Shown: positions 23,552-34,800 of the stretch, in pieces
Layout: each line of letters opens with the position of its first letter
Numbering within the stretch: position 1 is the stretch's first letter
Assembly: GCF_017562075.2 (NCBI RefSeq)
Contig: NC_054083.1
Coordinates: forward strand, 17,864,542-17,928,541
Source: Anopheles merus
Lineage: Eukaryota > Arthropoda > Insecta > Diptera > Culicidae
Direction of reading: 5' to 3'
DNA length: 64,000 nucleotides
The notes under the pieces: model-generated
Databases searched by the model: none
What the model saw: only the letters and a program-made list of their open reading frames with translations
Told to the model about the DNA's origin: nothing
Program-made: the position numbers and the translations under genes

Positions 23552-24841
23552 ATGGTGCAATATTCAATAATTGTTCTACTGGTGGCCTTGTGCGGCGCTT
23601 ACGGAATAGGCTACGAGAAATGTAAGTACCCCCGTCGAGGAACACACACACAGACACAGACACGCATGCACAGCAATTTGCTTCTCGTCGTTGTTGACGC
23701 ATCGCTTCGTCGATTGGGGGAAGGGCCAACGAGACGGGTATAAATTGTCCTACAATATGGTTCACCAAGCTAATATATGCCCTCTTTTCGTTTTGCAGAT
23801 GATTTGGTTAGCTCCGAAATATGCTACGAGCGGCGCTACTCCCTGTTAGCCCATTTCGATTCTCTGCTAGATTCGAAAAAGTTGGTCCGACTTATGCCCG
23901 ACTTTGGCACGGGGGTGATGTACGGGCAGAGCTGGAACTCGTCTTCCTTCAAACGCTACAGCGAGTGCAAATTCACGCTACAGGCACTGCCGGGCCACGG
24001 GCTGTTCCTGACGGTGCGCAAGCTGAACATGCGCCAGGACGCGAAGGGCGTCTGCATCGACACGGTAACGGTGAAGCAGAGCAACAGCAAGAAGGTCAAG
24101 TTCTGCTACACGCCAAAGGATGTGCCAAGAAGCTTCGCCGATCCGTCCTACCTGAAGATAACGATACGGTTGGACCACTTTGCCCCGCTGCCAACGGTGG
24201 AGGACTCGCTGTACATACAGCTGGTGGCGACGCAAAAGCGCGAGTGCAGCGGGAGCAAGGACGAGCTGCGGTGTGATCCGTTCGGGGCGCAATCGTGCAT
24301 ACACAAATCGTTCGCCAACGATGGTACGATCAACTGTCCGAACTGCATCGACGAACCGAGCTGCGAGCAGGAACCGGTCGAGATACTGAGTGTCAGCAAC
24401 AACAAGGAGAAGGTGGTGCTGACCGCGTTCGTGTCGCTCATCCTGACGGCCATCATCTTTTGCGCCTGTTTTCTGTGCCTTTACAAGAGCCGCCAGTGGG
24501 TGCCGCTGTGTGGCGCCGGTAACGGTGGCAGTGGTGGAAGCGGTAGCCGCGATCACGTCAACCGCACCGGGCGTGGCCGCGCACAGCAGCACGGTCGGGG
24601 CGGCAACATTGTCGCTGGCTTACACTCAATCGAACTGCGCGGCTCCTCGAACGATGACCTGCGACCGTCCGCTCCGTCCATGGAGGAAAAGGATCTGCCG
24701 CCCAGCTACGATGCCCTGTTTCCTACCACCGCAGTTGCCTCCGGCACTTCCGGGCCGACGACAGTTTCGGCGGCCACCTCGCCCACCATACCGAAGTCTG
24801 CCAGCATGGACCGGGAAGCGGAAGAGGACCGTACGAAGTAA
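23552..24841 (+). CDS. CUB/LDLa-like single-pass membrane protein with PPSY tail
   Basis: Two exons, 23552-23621 and 23799-24841, joined in phase 1, predict 370 aa. Residues 1-18 form a signal peptide (hydrophobic IIVLLVALCGAYG). Residues about 31-166 are a CUB-like beta domain with paired cysteines. About 173-212 is a degenerate LDLa module (CDPFGAQSC, then NDGTINCPNC, then EPSC). The membrane helix is about 229-252. The cytoplasmic tail has a glycine/arginine-rich stretch, then PPSY at 324-327 followed by DALFP, a candidate ligand for WW-domain proteins such as Nedd4 ligases. First of three tandem PPxY membrane proteins; the third also has an LDLa module. A surface receptor or adaptor role is inference; no ligand can be named. 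The codon bias is GC-rich, as in the neighbouring genes. An ATG two codons into the apparent frame was chosen because it starts the signal peptide. Confidence 0.85.
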
Positions 24842-25286
24842 CGTGTAACCTGTCCCGGACACAACTTGGGGTAGCGTCCACTCTCGCATTTCGTTGCGCT
24901 CAATGTTGATGTACATAAGCTTTAAAACGTTACGATCACGTAGGATAGAATTTTGTTCGTAAGGGGTGTTTAGAGGTAGTGAAATCATGACGCGACCCGA
25001 CCGTACGACGACGACTACGATGAAGATGAAAATTACTATAGCTGTTTAAGGTGAGAAGGCTGGACACTCCTGCTAGTATTAAACCAAAATTCGCGCGCAA
25101 ATTGTTTCGTCCACGACCACAGACGGTATTATAATCTAATCTCCCAATGTTTTGCGCATTCGTGAGTCAGCATTACTTAATCTGGTTATACTACTTCTGT
25201 AGCGAAATCGATTATAGAGACGGAATCTCCTCGATCGAGCCCAGCCAAGCGCGCGTTTAGTAAATGTGTCAGCATTTACGTATATA

Positions 25287-25292
25287 AATAAA
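25287..25292 (+). terminator. Poly(A) signal of CUB/LDLa gene
   Basis: AATAAA 446 bp beyond the stop codon in an AT-rich context. Confidence 0.5.
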
Positions 25293-26766
25293 TATACATT
25301 TAAAAACTGACCAGCAGCAGCTGCTTGAGTATAACGAAACGCGCCAGAACCGTACTTTAGATCTATTTATTACTCTAATATTCGCGTGGTGGGTCGATTA
25401 CCGCATACCACGACTCATCATACCCTTACTTCCCGCGATCCTGCTCTACTACACGCCCGTTTTGTGCGTTGCCTAATATTGTTGATCTAAGGAACCTGGG
25501 CGTGGATGAAGTGTTATTTTGAAAATAAAACCTACTCACAGAAAAGTGGTGACAAATTTGACTTTGACGAATCGTTTTGCATCTATGCTGCGGCCGAAAT
25601 GGTGCATACTGCAATTCTTCCCCCGATGGTATACATTTGCTTCGATATCTAATCGCTTCTGTCCACCAAAAAAAAGGTCCAGATGATTGGTCCAGGATGA
25701 TTCTTTGTCTACGGTGTCGCGGCATATCGCGATTGTCTTTTGCCCCACAAAACTAGCACGGCACGCGCGCGTTCGCAATTGTGTTTCCAAATCCTGTTGC
25801 GATCTTGTGTGCCCCACATGTCATTGGCGCTTGTCTGGGCTAATTAAGATAGCGTCCCTCTCCGTGTCTCCATTTATCGCCCGGGCGCTTCGTCTCCGGT
25901 ACGCAACATCGTCGTAAACCCAGGTGGTGTGGCGTAACAGGAATCTTACTTTACGGGGTTGTTTTTCTTGATAAAGGCGACTGACTCGTCGGCGATAAGA
26001 TTTGCGCGTAGATTTGCGTACTCTAGGTGCTCTTATTAGGTTAAACAAAAATACTATTATCGGCCGCCCACTGTCAATCGGAGGCGGCGGAGCGAAGGAA
26101 TGAATTGTTTTGTTTGCTGGATCATACCGCTCCCCGCGGAACCTGCCGTGGCATTTGCAAACTCCATTATTTTCACCATATGTGCGCTTATCAAACTTCC
26201 AGTGGGACTTCCGAAGATAACGCCCTTTTTAGCTATCTCAGGTTTGAGATGTTTTGCGAGCAGATGAAGGAAGAAGATCACACAGGATCGCTTTTGAACT
26301 GTTTTGAACTGAGCGTTTTTAACGACGAACGACATAATTTAATTCGTTTTTCCACTCTTTACATAACTGATAACTGGGCAGATAACAGCCTGGTAACGGA
26401 TGCAATTTGTTAGGTCTTTCCTCCCCCGTTTTGTTTTTAGCGCTGGAACGCCGCGACGGCCCGCTTGTTGCATTCTACGCATCAGCCTACTATGTGCCTT
26501 CGCGAAGATACTAGCAACGGTCATTGAGTGTTCGCACAAAGACATCTCCGCGATATGATGACACGTCTGCCCTTATCTAGCAGAACGCTCTGATCACACT
26601 GTTATTAGATAAGGTCCTGCCGGTGGTGACGTACGGATAACGAGGGCTCTGTTGTTGTCGCGAATGCCTGCAAAAATCACCCGCTTCGAGCGAGGGTACG
26701 TGTAGGTGGTAGTGGTCGTATTGTTTTATCTGATCAGATCAACAAGCCCCTGGGGACGGTGCTGGG

Positions 26767-26773
26767 TATAAAA
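26767..26773 (+). promoter_or_regulatory. TATA box with clustered GATA sites upstream
   Basis: TATAAAA preceded by GC-rich sequence (CTGGG). The start would be near 26797, followed by a leader that reaches the ATG at 27214. Three GATA motifs lie 40-195 bp upstream. This arrangement is common in insect tissue-specific (gut, fat body) promoters; that tissue link is inference. Confidence 0.55.
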
Positions 26774-27213
26774 CTGTGCTCCTTGGAGATGTGAAATCTT
26801 TGACTTGATAGTTGTCGACCGAGCCTGTGCGAGATACATTACCGAGTCGTCCACCGCGAACAAATCTCTGACCACACAAACGCGCACTCACACGAGAGGC
26901 ACGGTACAAGAAAGGGAATCGAAACCTGCCACATCGAGCATCAGCAGCAAAAGAAACTTTCCATTTCTACGGTGTCAACGGTGTTCTAGTCGATCCCCTT
27001 CTAGTTCCTGCGATGGATCTCTTCCTGTTGTGATTGTTGCTGACTGTCGTGTGTCAATGTTTTCGAAACCGAACCACAACCTTATTTCCACGGAGTTGGT
27101 CGTCGTGTTGCGAAAGAGTCGAAAGTTACGAGCAGATCCTTAAAAGTACCGCCTAGTAGCACTTTATCTCCTTTCCACAAAAACAAAATAACACCGGAAG
27201 TATTCACTCTCTG

Positions 27214-28456
27214 ATGGCTAAGAGCAACCACAATCAACTAGGATGCTACGTCATGATCGGTAAGTAAACGACATTGATATGAAATGTTTCGAAAAAGCGG
27301 TGTACCCACGTCACAGAGGTCTATTTTTATTTTACAAAACGGCCATAAAAAGCCCACCTTGTCACCAGAGCTTCGCTCCCATCATCCCGGCAAAGAAGGG
27401 CAATCACGTACACCATCATCCAGCTCCGATGAGTTTGCTGTTCCTCGGGCACATTTTTGGCACAACAAACTCATCGGTGCTTACGCTAGACGGTTTTGTG
27501 TGTTTTTATCTGCTGTAGTATACCTTAAGCTAGAAGCGTTTCCCGAATACGCATTTGCTTATCGCTGCATTAAGCTCGGTTTGGCCTGCCATAAGATAAG
27601 GTGGTCGCTGCTGGCGCAAAAAACGAATCCATGCTTTCGCCGTGCCCTTGCTGAAGGTATTTTTTCATTCGCATTTTAGCACTTTTCGTGGCCGGAAAGG
27701 TGCAGTGCCTACCGGACCGAGCGGAACCAGCGGGACAGCTGACGACGGTCCCGGAGCGGGTCGATGGACCGACAGAATCCAGTACAGACGACGTTGCTGC
27801 CACGGTCACCGAAGACGATCTCTACTTAGTAGGTAAGTGGATCGTTACCTAAACACACGCACACAGCCCGATTCGAGACGCTAATGATCCTTTTCCATCC
27901 TACAGATACCACCACCACCACGCAGCAGAGCATCAAAACGACGACACATGATCGGGTCCTGTTTACAGATACGCCTGTCATGGACGCTATTACGATCGTA
28001 TGGTACCTGGCCACCTTTATTGCACTGATATCGTTCTTCCTGGTGATGGCCTGTGCCGATCACAACCGCTGCCGGTCGCGCAAACCATCGTCCAGCGAGC
28101 TGACTCCACCGCCGACACCGGCCCCCTCCTACCATCACTTTGCACCGCCCAGCTACGATTCGCTCGTGTTCGAGAAGGATAACGACAGCATATTCATCAT
28201 CCCGTACGATACTCGCATCGATGGAGCCCATCACGCACGGAGCGTTGACGATCTGGCCAGCAATCTGGAGTACATCATCGAAACACCAACGACGACGACG
28301 ACGGTACGGCAAGCACGATCGCCCAGCCTGCGGTCAGTGCGTGTTAGTGATATTAGCGAAGGAAGTGACGCAGTGCCGGCGGTGATTGCAGTATCCAGCA
28401 CGCCTGCAGTTCCAGAGCGTGACGCCACCGACCGGTGCTACGTCACCGTGCTGTGA
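27214..28456 (+). CDS. Single-pass membrane protein, Thr-rich stalk, PPSY tail
   Basis: Three exons: 27214-27259, 27680-27832 and 27906-28456, both introns in phase 1, predict 249 aa. The signal peptide covers about residues 1-25 and its codons span the first junction. A short acidic and threonine-rich ectodomain (26-92) has no recognised fold and one run of five threonines. The membrane helix is about 94-116. The cytoplasmic tail has a proline-rich segment, a PPSY at 147-150 followed by DSLVF, and Thr/Ser-rich sequence ending CYVTVL. Second of the PPxY trio. It lacks the CUB and LDLa modules of its neighbours but shares signal-exon phase, topology and the PPSY context. Function unknown; I do not recognise an ortholog. 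Confidence 0.82.
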
Positions 28457-31400
28457 AGGTCGTGCGCAAATCGACAAACGGGCTCTAAAGTGGACAAATA
28501 TCGTGGCTGGTTGATTGGTTCAAGTGTGTGCAGCAGGGTGTGCCGATTGATTCGAGCCCCAATCGGTTACTACGTAATGCCTGACGCAATGATTCAGTAC
28601 AATGATGATAGGCTAGTTTGCCCAACGTGGCGAAATATGGTGCAGTGATAGAGGAAAAGGAGTGTAATCGGCAGTTCGTAAGCTTCCGGGTCACTGCAGG
28701 AAGGCTTGCGGTTTACACGCGGTGCTACTGTTGCTGCCCATGACAATATCGAGCCCTTATATCGAGATACACTATACAGTAAGGTAGTGTAAGCGCGAAT
28801 CAACTCGATCGATAGTTATTAACGGCAACGGGCTTCAGTGATAAGTTGTTATCAAACGTGATGGTTAGCGAGTGCAGTGAGGGTTCTCAGAATCTGTGGA
28901 TTTGTAAATATTTACTAGCTTTGTAAGGTAATGTTTATGGACGTTTGAAATATATAGAATATGTACTTTTGTAGAAACAAACTATTACTTTACTCTTTCT
29001 CTATAACTTGTGTTTTTTTCCTAATTGGTTAAGTTTCGCGATGAAAATTGATTTTCATCTGTTTACGCGGTTTGAATTTGGCTGATAAAAAGCCACCATT
29101 TTATGATACGCCATTGAGTCACGTTTGTTATCGCTACGTGGTACAAAAATGGGCGTGCAGTTGCTTCTGGAAAAGGATTACAAACCATTCAGGACTTACC
29201 TGCTGCTTTGAAACTATCACCCAACGATAGCTGACAGAAGAGAATGAATGGACGAATAATCTAAATACTTTATTTTGATAACGTGCGGTGTTTTTTTCTG
29301 GATCCAAGCTCTTATCGCGCTTAAATTGAGCCGCTATCTTTGCTGCATAATAGGTTCCTTGAAGTCGACGTACCAAAACACACCACGGCTGAGTGTGAAA
29401 AGCAGCACGGGTGATCAATCCTTTTTCAAATGGGCTAAAAAACATGATAGGATGCTGCAAAACAATGCGAAATCCGGTGAAGGACAATAGATTTTTCCGG
29501 TTTTCTGAGCTGTGCCTATTGATGACCAAGCTTGCTCCAATTCTAGCACATTTTAAATGGGTCTTTGTTTTACTGGTCATTCCATGGACGACGGACAAGC
29601 GATCTTAGTGACAGAAGCGGATTCGTAGCCTAAAGCAGGTCCTAGCCATTACTGGATTTTACCGCTTGCTATCTCTCTGTCCGTTGGGCACCCATTGTCT
29701 ATACTTGATGAGGACAACCGAGATAAACTGCAAGGGAATACCGTAGCAAGTAATCGCTATCAACATGGAAGAAGTCACATAGAAGCGGCTACATAGTGAA
29801 AGTTCTAGTTAAATCAGCAGGTACATCCAGGTATTGCCGTCAGAATGGTAGGGAGTTTGGAACAAAAATGAGCAAATTACCGACTAAGATGATATCTGGC
29901 AGCATTTAGCTAAGATCAAGTCATAGAATTTCCAGAATCTATGATCTGGATCGTCAGTCAGTCACACGTAGGTCTTTCTGAAGTATGGAGCTAGAAGTTT
30001 TATGAGAAATTCTAATTCAGAGCAGGATAGAGAAGTAAGCTTACTTCTGAGTGTAGGGTGGATTCCTTTTTTCGGTGTCCGTCAAGACTTCGAGGCTTCT
30101 CGCGGCCGTTTAGTGTTTGCATTGCTTAATCCACCCCTGTCAATCGTCCAGAAAAATGTCCTGCATCGCTAAGCTTCATATTAAATTTGAAGGATCCAAG
30201 AGAAGACTATTTTTTGGGTGCGATTTCTTATGGGTAAGATCTTGACGAAAACTCACCCATCATCCTTCTCACGTATAGATACTTCTTCTTCTTTGGCTCA
30301 ACAACGGTTGTCGGTCAAGGCATGCCTGTACCACTGATAGGTATGGCTTTCAGTGACTTATTGATTACCATAGCAAGATAGTCATTCCATAGCGTATGGG
30401 GGAACAGTTCATTCGAGGCTTGAACCCATGACGGGCATTTTGTTAAGTCGTACGAGTTGACGTCTGTACGACGAGACCGGCTCGTACAGATTGCCCGGCT
30501 ATATTTTGTCAAATTAAACAAGAAAGAGAACAAAAGTAAGTTGTTGGTAAAACATCAATGGTAAATATAAAGTTACATACTTTGAAGCTGCTTTAAGTGT
30601 CGTGAGTTGCTTTACGGCAGCGCTCCTGTATTTTGGCTACATGGGTCTACCAATTTCTATCACTCTGTAACAGAATAATCTTTTAAATATTCAATAAAAC
30701 TTATCAACTCTTTTACACTCGCTAACAATAGTTATTTTAGTAATCCGAAAAGAAAAAAGCAAAGAAAATATTATCAAATGCCATTTGCGATGTCCGATGA
30801 ATTGACGCGTCGCCCTTTGTGCGTAAACAATATCCAGCCAAAAACAATGTAAATGGCAGGGCCGTCAAACCGCAATACAGTGCGCATGTCTATTTTTTAT
30901 TCGATAATCAACAGGTTTTATTTCATTCATTTGCATGTTTTTGTTATGTCCTAAATTCATAATTTAGACAATTATATTTTTAATAACATGAAATCAAAAT
31001 ACACATCCAACGATTGTTTCTAACTTCCTTAAAATGATAAATCTCTTTCCTGCACATCCCATTCCATTTTGACACATCTGGCTCGGTCGGTTCGAGCATC
31101 CACGCATCGCCATCGTCTCTTGGTGCGCGTGCGAAATGCGCCTCGCAGTTTAGTGTTGGGCTTGGAAGGAAAAGTTCCAGATGGTTTGACGTTCGCGCTG
31201 CACGTTGTTGTTCGCGTCTTCCGTCCGCTCGCTGGTTCGATCGCTGCTGCGTCCGGAGCGAGATCACTGAAGGTAAAAGGAAGCGCCATTGCGCTCGGGT
31301 CACACTCTGTGCCTGAACACCCTCGCGTGTGCGTGTGCTGCCGTACCCCGGTCACGGGTCCAATATGACCGATCATTGCTGCTGCCGCTGTGGCTAGGAT

Positions 31401-31837
31401 GCTGCTGTGGTCAAGTGTAGTGCTGTGTAGGCGCATCGCAATCTAGCGACAAACAAGCAGGGGAAAGCGAGCAGCCAGGAAGGGGCAGAAGAGCATTGCC
31501 CAGTAAAACCAAAGTGCGTTCCGGTCGCTCGGTGTGCCTCTGTGCGAAGCGGAGAACCGTTAGTTGTGAAGAAGAGTGAAGATCTCTGTGCTGTGTTGGT
31601 GGTGTCGTTGTGTATGTGTGTTTGTACGTGTGTGTTTGTGTGCGCGGTGTGTGTGTGTGCTCGTTTTCTCGTCTCCGATTTTCCCTCGCGATTAATGTGC
31701 GCGTGTTGCTGGCAAACCAACGACGAACACACCAACAACCAGCATCACGACACACGGGCAACAGCTGGAGCTGAGCGAAGATATACATCATAAACATAAA
31801 GAAGAACAGCAAAAAGAGAAAAAAAAACAGACGGAAA
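28457..31837. other. Intergenic region with SINE; 5' flank of third PPxY gene
   Basis: Starts with the 3' UTR of the Thr-rich gene; no clear AATAAA was seen. Contains a minus-strand SINE (30282-30483). From about 31030 the sequence becomes GC-richer, with GT-rich stretches near 31610-31660, and is probably promoter and long 5' UTR of the gene starting at 31838. No further coding gene is supported. Confidence 0.45.
30282..30483 (-). mobile_element. tRNA-derived SINE
   Basis: Read on the minus strand it starts GAGCCGGT, has a B-box-like GGTTCAAGCC, and ends in GCCAAAGAAGAAG. It aligns over most of its length with the plus-strand copy at 50682-50878. About 200 bp, a tRNA-like head and a short simple tail identify a SINE of the mosquito tRNA-derived class. 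Confidence 0.8.
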
Positions 31838-34800
31838 ATGATCTTCCTCCCGCGGGCGACAACGTCGTCCCTGCTGCAGTGGTGGTGTATTTTTATACTC
31901 TACTACACACAGCGCACCGATTGTGCATCGTTCTTCTCAAGTAAGTTGTGCAATAGGCAATCGAAGAATGTCGGACAGATTCCAAAAACGAAAAAAACAC
32001 ATCATCTCACAAGCGCGACCACAACACCACGCGAGGGACGCTGCCAGGCATTAGTGACGTTTGTGTGTGTGTATGTGTGTTGCATTTATGTTTAGACCAT
32101 CTTTTCCATCGCTCTGCAATCGACATGGAACAGGGGCGACGGGGATATATCACCACCAACTAAAGCACGGTCGGAGAACACCGAACACATGGAACTGACT
32201 AGAACGTTACTTCCACCAGACACACAAACACACCCTGGACCGGATTCGTTTTCGTTAGAGTAGCTTCCCCCTTGTTAACGTTGACTCACAACACATCTTG
32301 CGCGCACAGCTTGACGAGCGTGTGGGAATCGAATTTCATTAAAGAAAGTATTTCCCCAGGCCAGGAAGCGTTGCAGCTTGCAGCAGATGAATCATGAATC
32401 ATTGCGGTCACTTTGGGAGATTGCTGTGACTCAAAAAGATTGCCGCAATTATATCCCCCAACTGCTTCGAGGTAGGCGACGAGCGTCACGTAGGCTTTAA
32501 CCTCGACGGTGGTGAAGAACCTTCACCGTTACCATCGAAACCACCGGGGCCGGAGTAAACAGTTGTGATCGATAGCGGGTTTTTTTTTCGATCGGTTGTT
32601 GATCGGTCCAAAATCGCCGAGTGCCGCCTGCCGCTCGCCTGTTTACATGGGAAATGGGTAAAGGGCTAGCGCCGCCGCCGCCTGTTTGCGTTAGTTTTTA
32701 TTTACACTCTAGAAAAGTATGGCCAATGATCGTCGTTTAAAAATCGTTCGAAACGGTTCCATCTCTCGGGGCTAACGGACGAACACCGGGTCCAACATTG
32801 GGGGAAACGATAAAAGGAAGTAAAATAACGGACTCAGCTCAAATGTACAAGAGCACGAGTTAGTTTTGGGATTCGTATTTCAAACGGGTTGGAGTTTGTG
32901 TTCGTATCAGCTTTTTTTTGGTACAAGTTTATAAACTTCATCCGTTTGCCAAGCCTCCAGCCCATTGATAGCTAGGCTTTTGACAGGTCTAGAAGCATCC
33001 ACCAGATACAAATGCGTCTTTTCTTTCGTTTTGCTTATGTTTATTCATGATCTTTTTCAATCATTCGCTTTTTAGCGCTTTTTCGCAAACACCACCACCT
33101 GCAGATCGTTGACGGCGGCAACGACGCGTTATCGCGGAAGTATTGTTCAGTTTGTTTTATTTCACCATCCCAGCCTCCCGCGCAATACCACCACAGCAAC
33201 ATCGGCTCTGTCAGTGAGCCGCTGCCGGTTGAAATTCATGTCCAAATCCAATTCGGAATTCGTTACGAACGACGTGCCTTAACGTGGCGTAGCGTTATGT
33301 CCCAAAGCGTCGAGTGCGGGCGCGCCTAAAACCGTTTTAGATTCAGCCAAAAAAAAAAGAGACAATCGGTTAAGAAACCGATTTACTTTGTGTCCCCCCT
33401 CTCCCTCGGTCGATGCAAATTTTAAAACCACAAAACACCGGATGGCGGCTTGGCAAGCGGCGCAAAAGCGGTTGAGCAATAGTGGTTGAAGTTAGCACAT
33501 TTTAAACCCCCTTCAGTGCGGTTGCTTGTGCTTTGTTATAAAGTGTGTAAGTAATTGATTTTTATTAGCAAGACACACACACACCCAACAGTAAACGCGT
33601 GTCTAATGGATCAATTACGTGACCGCGATGCCACACGTTCTTTCAAGATCAAACATTGCCCCCTTGGTACGTCGTTTCCGTGCGGTACGGTAAATTGGTA
33701 AAAACAAGAGAATAATTAAAATTAAATCAACACCAACTATTCCAGTAGCAGGTGTTTCTGTCTGGGCGCACATCAAACCAGACTAAAATTCGCCATCTCA
33801 CTCCGGAAGTAGATCGATTTTAAGAGCCAATAATACAACAGCGATCCGGGGAACCACGAGCCACTTCAGTTGGGCGGCGGCGGTTGGTGAAATAATCACA
33901 ACCTGTAAGGCCAACATTGCATCAGCGCCGCGTGATTGCACTCGTGGGATGCGCGTACGGCTGGAAGTGTGTTGGTCTGTGTGTGTGTGTGTGTTTGTTT
34001 CTTACCGCTTTCGAACGTCTTCAAGATCAATAGCTATTGACACGATCCGAACGAGACCTGCCCGTTGATACGAGCACGGCGCACACACCCCACCGAGGTA
34101 TGTGTTTCGCTGTCTATGGCGGACCCACTCTGCCCGCTCTACACCACCTCGATCCGACGGTCGTGCGAAGGATCGAAACCGCTCGCCTATCTGGTTGTGA
34201 GCAGATACCGGCCGAGCGGAGAGGCGCCTGACCCAAACGTCGCTGGCCATGCTGCCAGCGCAGGCAGGCACAACAGCGTAAATTGATACAGGTCATTTTG
34301 AGTAACCTTCGCATAATTGATGGCATTGCTGCGGGGAACATTGAAAGCAATCGGAGCAATACAACACACACCTTCAGAGACACACATCCAGCTACTGGAT
34401 AACTGATGTGCAGAGCAGTATCAAGATCGAAGTATCGGCAGTCTTCTTTATTGCCTCCTACACCGACAAAACTGCCCGTAATGCACCCATGAGTGTGGCA
34501 TGAGCATTAGAAGATAATGAAAAAAAAACTGTAGCGAAGAAACGTTTGTTTTGTTCCACTTTGCTGTCGAATGTCGAACACCAACACCACACGTGCCCCA
34601 GCATTAGGCTAATTAATGCAAAACAAAAAACGGGGTGCACCCCAACACCGTATGCGTACGAGATAAAATAATTTAAGAAAGTAACCTTCTCCACTGCCGT
34701 TCAACACCCCTTTTAACGGCCCCAATGCCTTAATGTTATGGTGTGTTTTTGCCTTGTGAACGACAGTCGACTGTCGATACCGAAAGAAAGAGCGCTCGCT

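Larger units (their letters stand above)
24842..27213. other. 3' UTR and upstream region of the next PPxY gene
   Basis: The first part is the 3' UTR of the CUB/LDLa gene with AATAAA at 25287-25292. From about 25980 the sequence carries several GATA-type sites (AGATAA/TTATCT near 25996, 26573-26578, 26607-26613 and 26726-26731), then a TATA box at 26767, then about 415 nt of 5' UTR. A short upstream ORF (6 codons from 27013) lies in that leader. No separate gene is supported. Confidence 0.5.

Noticed and set aside
23978..24592. 204-codon minus-strand frame opposite the CUB/LDLa gene
   Set aside because: Shadow of GC-rich coding sequence in the plus-strand gene.
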